A stretch of DNA of 64,000 bases from Tenrec ecaudatus (taxonomy: Eukaryota > Chordata > Mammalia > Afrosoricida > Tenrecidae), in NCBI RefSeq assembly GCF_050624435.1, contig NC_134545.1, positions 87,944,063 through 88,008,062 of the forward strand, written 5' to 3'. This document shows, one piece after another, positions 9,801 to 22,200 of the stretch. The position numbers and the translations under genes were made by a program. The notes below the pieces were generated by a model, which was given only the letters and a program-made list of their open reading frames with translations, did not search any database and was not told the origin of the DNA. The first letter of the stretch is position 1. Each line of letters starts with the position of its first letter.

Positions 9801-12800
9801 ATGTTAATGATTGTATTTCAATTCTATAAGTCCACAGAAAGTCCTTGAAATGTTCTAATTTGGGGGTGGAGAGCAGGAAGCCAGAAAGGCATGTGGAGTT
9901 TTTCGGAGACTGGTCAGTAGGCTATATAGTCATAGTCCAGGCTCTGAGGGTGATGGGGCATTGGTTAAGGAAAGAGCAAGAATTGAGGGAGTACAGTCAG
10001 TGCTTGGTGACAGATTAATTAAATGTATGCACTGAAGCAGAGTTGCCTGGTGTGTGTGCCTTGATGCACACTAGGTAATGCGTCCTGAGATTGGGAGGAG
10101 ATGATCCTGAGTGTTTTTTTTAAGCTGGATTTGAGATGCAGTAGAGATGATGATTCTGGAGCTCATAGAAGTCTGTGCTGGATCCCTAACGGAGCCTTCT
10201 TCATCTCGGTGGTTGCTGAGTGTGTGAGGGAGAAGGAGTTGCTTAGAGGTAACAGATAGCCTAAGAAGAGACTGAGGACTGAGCCTGTCGTAAACACTGT
10301 CATTTCACTGCTGCAGAGATGGGAGCGTTTGGGTGAGGGAGGGCGGGCTCCGTGCACGAGGGCCTCGGGAAGCCAGAGAGGAGCCGTATAAAGAAGGAAG
10401 GAGAGGCTTTTTGAAGGTTAAGTGAGAGGACAGAAGGGACCGTTGGCGTTAGTGACAGAAGCACAGTGGCGATGGTAGAGATAAGCTGGCGAGGGAAAAG
10501 GCTGGAAGCCAGACCAGGAGGTGCTGAACGGCAAGTCGAACAAGAAGAAACGGAGATTGCTGTACAGGCAGCTCTTCAGACTGGTCACTTGAGACCTGCT
10601 GTTAGGTGGTGACATTTGGAGACATTGCGCAGGAGTTCCAGACTGACTTGGCCGCAGACCAGTGTTTCTTTGTGGAAGAGCGACGACTGACTTCTTCTTG
10701 GGCCCTTTGGGTTCTGTGGCGCCTGATGATAGGAGACCATTGAGCCACGCACGGTAGGCCTAGGGGCTCTTGGTTCAGGGGAATCGTCTGTATCTGACTT
10801 TCTCATTTGTATGATGCAGGACCTGGTCAGCTTGCCTGAGCTCTTCTCCCCCGGAATGCTGGTCAGGTGTGTGGTGAGCAGTGTGGGCATCACAAAGAAG
10901 GGCAACAAGAGTGTCAAGCTGTCCCTGAACCCCAGGAATGTCAACGGAGTGCTGAGTGCCGAGGCCCTGAAGCCTGGCATGGTGAGCCTCGGGCCGCGTT
11001 AGGGTCCGGCAGCAGCCTTTTCCCTGCCCTCCCCACCGGGCTGCGTGCGCTGAGTCCACCTTGTATTTGTGCACACAGGGTGGGGCCTTGTCCTGGAGGG
11101 ACTGTGAAAACCTGACCCCAAACCTGATCACAGCATCTTGTGGGGAAAAGAGCGAAGTCTAGGGGACCTCCCCCCCCAAGGACTTGACTCTTGGCAAGGA
11201 GGAGCCCCTTCTCAGTGCCTTACTTGTCAGCATGGCTTCATGGATGAAGCCTTTTTTTTTCAGAGGTTACCTCCGGGTGGTACAGAGTGATTGAGGATGG
11301 CCCTCCTGAGGGCAGAGAGGGCAGTTAGCCTCTCAGCTGAGAGAGAGTAGGTATCTGCTACTATGTGTCCACACCCATGAAGATCGAGGCCAAGTTGTCC
11401 TACCTCCAAACCTCCCGTCCCCTAGGTCCCAAAAGGTAAATAACAGTCATAAAAGTGCTCTTCGAAAATAAAGAAAAAGACATACGCAAAAAGAATGCTC
11501 TCTCTCGAAATCAAGAGGGAGATCAGTGTCACCTTGTGACAGTGGTTCTCAACCTGTGGGTCGTAACATCTTTGGGGGTCGAACGACCCTTTCACAGGGG
11601 TCCCCCGATTCATCACAGTAGCAAAATGACAGTGATGAAGTAGCTATGAAAATAATTTTATGGTGGGGGGAGGTCACCACCACATGAGGCACTGTATGAG
11701 AGGGTCAAGGCATGAGGAAGGTTGAGAACCACTGCTTTGTGATATGTGGCAGAAGCAGTGGGGCCCTGGGTTGGACCCCAAAAGTTTGGGAGTATAGTTT
11801 GCCAGAGAGGGGACTAAAAGTAAGCCACTTTTCAGGAAATCCCCAAGTGTTGAGCACCTGCTGTGTGTGAGTAGCTAGCTGGTGGAGGCACTCAGGTGAG
11901 TGCGTGGCTGTAGCAGCCCCACGAGGTGGGAGAGTGTACTTTTTAAGTGTGACGTGCCAAAGAACAGAACGCTAGAGTCAGAGCCCACCTGGACCGCCAC
12001 GGTGCTTTTCTGTGAAAGGGACAGTTGGTCAGATTTTCTGGCATCTGGAGGTGCTGAGAAAGGGAGATTCCTGGGTCTGGCAGTGGTCTTGCAGGCCGCT
12101 TGCTTCATCCTTTTTTGTAGAACATGGAAGTCTAAGGGTGAGGGCCCTGTCATTTGATAGCGATAGATATCAAACGTCCTGAAGTGTATATAACGTTCCT
12201 CGTGGTCTGGAGCCCTTCCTTCCCTGGGAGAATGAGAGTGGCTGTGGGTACAGGAGCGTGTTGGCATGGGAGGGGCGCTCTCCGTGGGGAGTAAGTACTG
12301 GGTTCTGTGTCTCCCTGCTTTTGTTTTTTAAATCATTTTATTGGGGCTCGTACAACTCTTATCACAATCCATACATACATCTATTGTGTCAAGCACATTT
12401 GTACATTCGTTGCCCTCATCATTCTCAAAACATTTGCTATCTACTTAAGCCCTTGGTATCAGCTCCTCATTTTTCCCCTCCCTCTCCACCTCACGAACCC
12501 TTGATAATTTATAAATTACTACTATTTTGTCATATCTTAGACTGTCCAATGCCTCCCTTCACCCACTTTTCTGTTTTCTGTCCCCCAGGGAGGAAGTTAT
12601 ATGTAGATCCTTATAATCGGTTCCCCTGCTTTTGATTTTTTAACTTCCTCAAATGCCTTTGCCTCCCTCAGCTGCTCACAGGCACTGTGTCCAGCCAGGA
12701 GGACCATGGCTACCTAGTGGACATAGGTGTTAGCGGGAACAGAGCTTTCCTTCCACTGCAGAAAGCCCACCAGGACGGCCGACAGAAGAACAAAGGTGAG

Positions 12801-15800
12801 CGAGAGAAGGCTGGCTCCTGAGATGGTGAGGTGGGACATGTAGGGCTTACCTTCATGTGCCATTTTGGTGAGTGTAATGAAGAATGGTGATCCTGGCAGC
12901 TGACAAGCTCTGGTAAAATAGGCAGTATGAATTATAGCCATGAAGGAAGGAGAAAGGTATGATGGGCAGGGAATGGCCGACTCTCACTGAAATCTGATGG
13001 CCCTGCATCAGGTTGTTTATTTCTCCCCAAAAAGATTCCACTAGAATTCACCCCCCAGGGCCTGTTGGGATTTCCATAGTCATGTGAGGTGGTTGATTTC
13101 CGATGAGTCAGGGCCAGCTGCACTCCCTGTAATTGGAGTCGTAGAGATCGGGACTGGGAATATGACCATCAGCCAATGAGGCCATAGATCTCGTCAGTTA
13201 TTATTACCTGGGCTCCAGGTAAAGGTCCTTCTCATAGAACTATTTTTTCTTTTGGGGGTTGGGTCCGGACCTCCAGGTGCCAAACTGAAGGTGGGTCAAT
13301 ACCTGAACTGCGTTGTTGAAGAAGTGAAAGGTGACGGAGGAGTGGTTAGATTGTCTACCAGTCACCTGGATGTTTCCACCGCCATTGCTACCGAGGAGCA
13401 AAGCTGGACCCTTCATAACTTGCTACCAGGGCTGGTGGTCAAAGGCCAAGTGCAGAAGGTAAGGTGCTTATTGCTGCTGCTGTTTCCTACAGCCCAGACA
13501 GTTTCTGTATGATAGGGCGTGTGCAAACCCTGAGATGGTGTGTGGTCGCTCGTCACTGTGTGGTAATCGTTACTGATGTAATAGTAGGCCTGGGGTTGTA
13601 AGAATGGCATTTGGATCTCTTGAGTTAAATTACATTATCAAGAGAAATTTTCCCAGTTTCCCTATAGTGACATATAAGCAATGCGGCTACTAGAAAACTT
13701 ATTTATGTGGCTTGGCTGGGGGTGGGGATGGGGGTTAGGGGTGGGGGGCCTTTAAAAAGTTCATAGAAACCCAGGATGAAAAGACACTGGACTATTTCCA
13801 CAGATTTTGAAGTCCACTCATATCATGTTTCTTTTGCACGGTGAGGATCTAAAAGGCTAAGTGGTGTCAACATAGAAGGCTTATAATAAAGAGCTGGCTC
13901 ACCTCACCTGACCTGATTTGGAACTCTTAGCTGATCTTTTCCAGTTGGCCTTTCGTGGTGCCGGGCAGCGTGGGTCTATGGGCATTGTCAGTTTTGAGTT
14001 TTAACTTGTTAGCAAGACAGCTGAAGGCTTGACTCTCTTCATCGCTCCTCCTCCTGTCTCGTGCTCTGAATATAGTAGGTGTATTGTACATTTGGTTAAA
14101 TCATTACTCAGCGTTTATTATTAGGATTGTGTGGATACTACTAAGCTAGGTGATGCATTTTGACTTTTAACCGTGGCAAAGTATATATAACATAAAAATG
14201 ACCGTTTGCCTGTTTAGATTTTTTTTAATGATTTTATTGGGGCTCAAAAAACTCATCACAATCTATATATGCATCCATTGTGTCAAGCACATTTGTTGCC
14301 TTCATCCTTCTCAAAACATTTGCTGTCTACTTGAGTCCTTGGTATCAGCTCCTTGCTTCTTCCCTTCCCTCCCTGACCCCCCCCATGAACCTTTGATAGT
14401 TTATAAATTATTTTTATTTTGTCATGTGTTACACTGTCGAATGTCTCCCTTCACCTACTTTTCTGTTATTTGTCCCCCAGGGAGGGGCTTATATGTAGAT
14501 CCTTATAATCGGTTCCCCCTTTCCAACCCACCTTCCCGGTATCACTACTCTCACCACTGGTCCTGAGGGGTTCATCTGTCCTGGATTCCCTATGTTTCCA
14601 TCTGTATCAGTGTATATCCTCTGGTCTAGCTGGATTTGTAAGGTAGAATTGCTATCATGATAGTGGGGGGGGGGAGGGGAGAAGCATTAAAGAACTAGAG
14701 GAAAACTGTACGTTTCATCAGTGCTATACTGCATCCTGACTGGTTCATCTCCTTCCCATGACCCTTCTGTCAGGGGGTGTCCAGTAGCCTACAGATGGGC
14801 TTTGGGTCTCCACTGTGCATTGCCCTTCATCTCAATGATAAGATTTTTTGTTCTTTGATGCCGATACCTGATCCCTTCGACACCTCATGATCGTACAGGC
14901 AAGGGTGCTTGTTCCATGTGAGCTTTTTTGCTTCTGAGTTAGATGGCTGCTTGCTTGCCTTTAAGACGCCAGTTGCTATATCTTTTGATAGCTGGGCACC
15001 ATCCGTTTTCTTAACCACATTTGCTTATGCATCTGCTTTGTCTTCAGCAATTGTGTTGGGAAGGTTAGCATCATGGAATGCCAGTTTAATAGAACAACGT
15101 GTTCTTGCATTTAGGGAGTGCTTGAGTCAAGGCCCAATGTCCATTTGCGACCTTAATGCTAAACCTATAAATAATTTACATAGATCTATTTCCCCATCAT
15201 CATATATAAATTTATTTGCATATGTGCATGCCTGTATTTAGATCTCTATAAATGCCCTTTGCCTCCTAGTTCTTTCCTCTATTTCTTTTTACTTTCCTCT
15301 TGTCCCATTATCATGCTCAGCCTTCATTTGGGTTTCAGTAATTTCTCTGGGTTACATTGCCCTTGATCAAGTTCTACCAGGCCTTTTGTACCCTCCTTGC
15401 CATTGATTTTGGATCACTTGTTCCCTTGACCCTGGGTTTGTTAACACCACTTCCTTTCTCCTATCTCCCCTCGCCCATGCCCCCCCAAAACCATTGGTCG
15501 CGTTGTTTTTTCCCTCCAGATTTTTTTCCTGCCTGTCTTATCTAGACAAAGCAACAAAAAAAAACAACAAAAAAAAAACAATGACAAAAAAGAAAAGGCT
15601 GTAAATAGTTCAAGGTCTGTTGGTTGACTTTTAGGAGGGTTTTCCAGTTGAGTCTGATGGGGTGCCACACCCTGGCCCCAAAGTCAATTGGAATTCTCTC
15701 GGGACTTCCTTGCTCTGTTCCCCTTGCTGTTCTGTTGTAGGCCCTTAGTGTTTTGCCTCAGAGTGGTGGGGTCAGATCGGGGCCAGGTCCCACACTGTGT

Positions 15801-16250
15801 CTCCAGTGTTGTCCCTGTAGGACTGTGGGTCAGTTAGAGATGTCGTGTCTCATAGTGGGGCCGCCCATATAGTCCTCTGTGCATTGTCTGCTCTGAGCGG
15901 CAATATCATCCTCAAGGCTTGGTGGGCCAGGATGTGCTCCGCTCTCTCTCCCTCCCTCTTTGTTTGCCCATGTGTGCTCTGATCAGACATGACCCTCTCC
16001 CTGAGCTGTAGCGTCAGTGTTGTCCTATGAAGTAAATTCTTCTGGGGAGAGTGGGCTGTCCACGTAGTTTGGACTGGGACTGGCCCCTCAGACCTCTACT
16101 GGTTCATTTGCTTGGCTTTACGTATTTAATTCAATGCCATTAAATACATTCATCATCACGATTTGTTTGTAGAATTTTTTCATCATCTCAAATAGGCACT
16201 CTATCAGGGAGTGTTACTCCAACAGCTCGTGTGTGTGCGAGTGTTTGCGC

Positions 16251-16288
<38 letters not shown>

Positions 16289-19200
16289 TGGGTAATTAAC
16301 GTGGTCATCGTCATTTGTTCAATTCTCTTCTCACTTACACAAGCGGTGTGGTTCTGTGAGCTTCTCTCCTGAGTCCTGGGAAGAGCAGGAACCTTCTTGA
16401 CAGGACGTTTCCCAACCTTGCAAGCAGGCCATTCTCGATCTCGGTCTCAGGACTAACTCTTCACACACCTTGACTCTGAAAATAATCTTCTTTCAGACGT
16501 GTTAAATTGGGTGTAGACTTCAAGGTCAGAAGAATTCAGAGTTTTGAAACCGTCGCTCCATTACCATCTGACCTCTGCTGCTATTGGAAAGTTTGGTGCT
16601 GTTTTGATTTTCCCCTTTAGGAAGAATTTAAGGATCTTATTTACCCCTTCTACTTTTGTTGTTGTTTTAGTATTGTTTAATTTATTTCTATTTTTGTTAT
16701 TTTATTAATCATTTTATTGGGAGCTCTTATATTCTAACACTCCATAATTCAATTAGATTAAGAATAATTGTACAGTTGCTACCACAACCAGTTTCCAAAC
16801 ATTTTCTTTCTTCTTGAGCTCTTTGCTATCAGCTCCGCTTTATCCCAATCCTTTTATTTTTAAATTTCATGATTCTTAGGAGTGGGATTTCATGATAGCT
16901 CCCTGGTTCTTATTGTAACTCTGTGTCTAACTTTTGGAGGAACTGCCCAAGTGTTTCCCAAAGAAGTTGCGCTGTTTTGCGTCTCCTCTGGCTGTGAGTG
17001 AGGGTCCCATTGCTGTCCTCCCAGCCCTCCGCGTGGGCGTGGCCTGCGTTTCCCTGATGACTGGTGACGTTGAGTGTCCTTGTGTTTAATGGCCATGACT
17101 GCATGGGTCTCTTCTTTGCCTGTTTGGGTCTTTTGCACACTTTTTAATTGGGTTATTTGCCTTTAATGTTGAGTGATTGAAGAGTCCTTTATGTATTTGA
17201 ATGTTCGTCCCATGTCAGAGCTTGAGCAGTGAATAGTGGCGGCATCCTGCTGTCCACGGGTCCAGGCGGAAGGCTGAGGAGGAGAGACACCTAGTTAACA
17301 AACTCACGTGGCCTGGAGTGCTTGGCTTTTAGCAAGTGTATGGTGTACAGTGCTTCCCACGTTCCTGGTTCCTCCAGAGAGATAGATGCTCTTCATGACC
17401 GCCTGCTCTTTGTATTTCTAGGTGACTCCACTTGGCCTTACGGTAAACTTCCTGTCCTTCTTCACGGGCCTGGTTGACTTTATGCACCTGGAACCCAAGA
17501 AAACGGGAACCTATCTCTCAAAACAAACAGTAAGGAGTGTCGCGCCTCCCTCTGTCTTGATCCAGTCGTGGTCCAGTCCGCTGCCCGGCAGCACAGCTCG
17601 CTCCGCTCCAGGGCACCTCAAAGGCCCGTGTGTTTAGGGGTGGGCAGAGAGAGGGTGGGAGAAGCGTGATAAACTACCAGAGTTATGGTGGGGGCTGAGG
17701 TTCAAGAAGAGGGTGGCAGAAACAGCACCTTTTAGCTTCTACTTCATGTTCTTTATGGTTTGATTTCTGTTTATAATGAATCTTGTATCATTTACAATGT
17801 CCAGGAAGACTATTTGACAGGGAGAAGATATATGTTTGCATAGATAAATGGCTTTTAAAAATGCAGTGGACGCTTAGAGAAAAAAGACAAAACCTAGATA
17901 AAAGATTTCATTATCTAAAGAAACAGGGGTGTTGGGGTGAGGTGTTGGGGCGAGGGAGGGAAGGGAAGCAATAGGCTAGAGCTTAGCCTCCTGCTCACTG
18001 CCCTTTCCCTTGTCCAGGTCAGAGCCTGCATCCTCTCCGTCCACCCTCGAACCAGAGTTGTTCGGCTGAGCCTGCGCCCCGTCTTCCTCCAGCCTGGGCG
18101 CCCGCTGCCTCGGCTCTCTTGCCAGCCCCTGGGGGCCGTGCTGGATGGCGTTCCTGTCTGTAACTTCTTCAGCAACACCGGGGCCACCTTCCAGCTGAAG
18201 GATGGGGCTCTGGCCTATGCCCGGGTGAGGAGGCTACTTCCCTTGGTCAGGGTTTCTTCCCAAGTGGGTGATATTCCCCTAGGGGTTGTCTGAATGTTAC
18301 AGGGGGGCTGAAAAAGCAGATACCTGCCCTAATGGGCTATAGTACATTTTTCACTGCCAGGGGAGGCGCAGAATAATTTTTTTTTTCCCTGAAAAGGGAG
18401 CGATGGGTCCAATCAGTTTGGGAATGTCTGCTCTAGGTGGCCTTTGGTTTTAGTTACCTACTTTTGAGCGTCCCCAGTTGTGGCAGACTGTTGATAGGGA
18501 TTAGAACCATTTTTATTTATTGGCTTTTTATCAACTTGCCCTGCTTGGTGTCTGGACAGTGGTAAGTACAAGAATGAGGTAGGGTCTAGAGCAGGAATTG
18601 GAAAATTTGTCAAGAACCAGGTAGTACTTATTTTAAGCTTGTGGACCATAGGGCCTTAGCACTTGCTCAGCTGTGTTGTGGTAGCATCTAGCCAGTTGTA
18701 GACAAGACATAAGTGAATGGGCTTGGCTCTGGTCCTTATTTATTTAAGGAAATTGATACTGGGCTGTGGGCGCCTTTCTCCCTGAGAGGGTGAAGAGGCT
18801 TTGTGACTTTTATTTGGTTTTAGGGGTTCTTCTGTGTCTGTGCATGAGAGAAACAATGAGCCACCTCAGTATGTGTGCTGTAGTGTCATCTGGATCTGCT
18901 GTCTCAGGCTTGTTCTTAATCACTTGGTGCTTTGCAGTTCAACCACCTCTCCGAATCTAAGAAAGCCCCAAAACCTGAGCTCTTTAAGCCTGGGAGCACT
19001 CACAAGTGTCGCATTATCGACTACAGCCCAATGGATGAACTGGCACTGCTCTCCCTGCGGACGTAAGTTCCCACGTGCTGGTGTGATGGTGTGTGTGTGT
19101 GCGCGCACTGGGGAGTGGGATGGTGTGTGTGTTTGTTTGTTTGTTTTCTGGACGGTTTCCTTTCTTGGATTTGAGAGCCCTGAATTTTAGCATCTGCCAA

Positions 19201-22200
19201 CATTGATGTAAATGTTATGTCTCCCTTTCTAGTTCCGTCATCGAAGCTGAGTACATTAGCTATCATGACATCAAACCTGGGGCTGTGGTAAAGGTAAGAC
19301 CTCGTATGTACACACGTAAGTACTTCCTGCTTCCAGCATCGTTCGGCTCATTTGTCACTTCATTATTCATGTTAACACACTTGAAAGCGCTAGGCCTTGA
19401 CTCTTTTGCCTGCTAGCTAGGATTTCTTTCTCTTCCCTGGGATAACTTACCCGTAATTTAAAGGTAAGGTTTTATGACTGCACAGAGGCAGCAGATCATG
19501 TCTTGGGATTGATTTGATGGAGATGATTAGAGCAGGTTGAAGGTCAGGTCTGTGTGCGTTGAGGCCCATGAAGTATTAGTTAGAAACCCGTGTCTGTGGT
19601 GGTTCGTGTCCGGCTGCTTAGACTTTGGTATCTCAGGAGACATAGTCCCTTCTTTTGGGGAATATTCTTGTTAGGCAGGCAGAGTGCATGTTCACACAAA
19701 AACGTGTGAAGTTTCCTAGAAATAAACCTTACTAAACCTTGTAGCTGAGTGGGTACGTATGTGGTGGGCTGCTAACCCCAAGGTCAACAGTTTGAAACCT
19801 CCAGCTGGTGGTTTCTGGTCTCGGAAACTCAGAGGGGCAGTTCTACAGGGTCGTGATGAGTCAGCATTGACTCGATGGCAGTGAATATTTTAGAATTTTG
19901 TGGAGGTCAGGGTGGGGTGCTTTGTCCATATGAGATCCAGAATAATGGGTACTATTAGCCCATGAGGCTGGCTTGGTGGGCCCTGGTCTGAGAGACGGAG
20001 GGAAGGCTGTTCTCAAAACATCGGGACGTCTTTTCTTTGCACTCTAGGGCACGGTGCTGGCCATAAAATCTTATGGGATGCTGGTGAAGGTGGGCGGACA
20101 GATCCGGGGCCTGGTCCCCCCCATGCACCTGGCCGACATCCCGATGAAGAATCCAGAAAAGAAGTACCACGTTGGGCGTGAAGTCAAGTGCCGGGTGAGC
20201 CTCCTGACCCGCCAAACTCTGGTCTTGGGGGTTGGGTCCGATGGGAAGAGTGGTGCTTCTCAGCTGGCGTGTTTTGCCTATGCCACGGAATGGCCCCTTT
20301 AGCCCGCAGAGTGTTTAGTGATGTTTGTGGCATTGGGAGGAGAAAACTGGGTCCCTGCCCTGGAGAATTAGTTAACGGTAATCTCGTTGGGAGGCCATGT
20401 CAGACATGGTTGCATGTCAGAAAGGCAAGGGAAGGGTAGACTGGGCAACAAGGATCATGAACGCCGATCCTAGCAGCAAGTGCCAGGTGGCATGTATTCT
20501 GTGCCAACTGTTGTGCTGGGCACCTGGCATGCATTGTCTCCTTTAATCTTTCAAACATCGCTCTAAAGTCGTCACCATCAGCCTGACGTCACAGCTCTCA
20601 ATGCCAGAGCCAGTCTCAGCTCAGCTGCCTGCCACAAGAATACCTGCTAGACTGCTGCTGGTGGTGGGTCCTCCCCTACGAAGGGTGGGTAGGATTTGAG
20701 AGATAAAGGAGGATCCAGGGTACATTTCAGGCTCAGAAATAGCCCAAACGAAACCGCTAAAGTAGGAGTGATTGAAAACACAGTTTGGAGACCCCAGAGA
20801 AGATTCACAGGTTTTGAAGATTCAACCTGGTGAATAGAGGAGTTTCTCAGACCTTGGGGAGATGCTCTTCTGAGGGGTAGTTGGGTCTGTTTATTCCCAG
20901 CTAACAAACAAACAGTGCTGAGCTGGTTAATTGCTTCTATCATTCATCCTGTTCGACCAGATGCAAGGTCATGTAGGAGGGAGCTAAGACCGTGTAGAAG
21001 AAACTGAAGCTTAAGACCCTGGAGGAAACATAAGATACTGAGTGGTGCTTCAGGGCCAAATGGGGGAAGTTTCCAGTAACTTCTTAGAGAACAATTGGAA
21101 TTCGCTGGATTGTCTACACCAGCAAAAGGTGTAGAGCAGTGGTTCGTAACCTTCCTAATGCTGTGACGCTTTAATACAGTTCCTCATGTGGTGGTGACCC
21201 CAGCCATGAAATCATTTTCGTTGCTACTTCATCACTGGCATTTTGCTACTGTTATGAATCAGGCGACCCCTGTGAAAGGGTTGTTTGGCTCCCCCAAAGG
21301 GATTGCTACCCACAGGTTGAGAACCGCTGCTGTTGAGGCTCTCTAGCAGAGAATATTCTCGGGAGAGTCAGCCGGTTGGTTCACGGGGTTGATGGTGGCC
21401 AGTATCCTTCCTCTAGGTTTTGCTTTGTGACCCGGAAGCCAAGAGGCTGTTGATGACCCTGAAGAAAACCCTGGTTGAGTCCAAACTGCCTACCATTACC
21501 TGCTACGCCAGCGCCAAGCCCAGCCTGCAGACCCATGGCTTTATCTTCAAGGTCAAGGACTGTGGCTGCATCGTGAAGTTCTACAACGACGTGCAGGGCC
21601 TGGCGCCCAAGCACGAGCTGAGTACCGAGTATATCTCTGCGCCGGAGACCGTCTTTTACCCTGGCCAGGTAGACCTTCCCCTGGAAAGACGCCCATCCCG
21701 GGTGGCCCCAGGAGCACAGGCTTCCAGGAGTGGGAGCAAGGCTGCTTTAACAGGGCATGCAGAGGGGAGTGCACGGGGCAGGGGCCTGACCCCTCTCAGT
21801 GGAGGGGCTGGCAATTGAATGGATTCAGGCCATGGCCTGGAAGAAGTGGGGGGAGGTAGGGCAGACAGGCGTCCCTCACACCCAAACTGGCTTGTTCTGA
21901 GGTTACGGTCACCACAAGGGGGCAGTATTGTAAAACTAGTGAGTCTGGCCTTGTCAAGGAAAAATAATATTAAAACATGAGGTTCCCCAACCCCCTCCCC
22001 CCCCCCCCCCCCCGCCAAACGCTCCATGTTTGTTGTTTTTGTTTTTTTGTCCAAATAGTTGATTGACTGGAATTCTCCATTGCCCTCAGGGTATCCATCT
22101 CTCCTTTCAACCCTTTTTGGTCTCATGTGAGGCCCCTCGGTGGACCTGCTGGGCTGCCTTAGCACTAAGCAGGACCCCACGCCCCCTGGGCTCGAGGAGC

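Larger units (their letters stand above)
6835..13458 (+). other. PDCD11: PDCD11 exons 2-7: N-terminus, S1 repeats 1-3
   Basis: Exons: 2 at 6835-6941 (coding from 6846), 3 at 8405-8536, 4 at 8917-9084, 5 at 10820-10981, 6 at 12672-12795, 7 at 13277-13458. Exon 3 encodes a lysine-rich stretch that could serve as a nuclear localisation signal. Exon 4 encodes S1-like repeat 1 ([12 protein letters not shown]), exons 5-6 repeat 2 ([11 protein letters not shown]), and exon 7 begins repeat 3 ([12 protein letters not shown]). All introns are GT-AG. Each exon product aligns without gaps to remembered human PDCD11 apart from scattered substitutions. Confidence 0.93.

Noticed and set aside
9536-10819. 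Search for intronic snoRNAs in PDCD11
   Set aside because: Several gatgat and ctga strings occur, but none form a paired box C/D with terminal stem at snoRNA distance.
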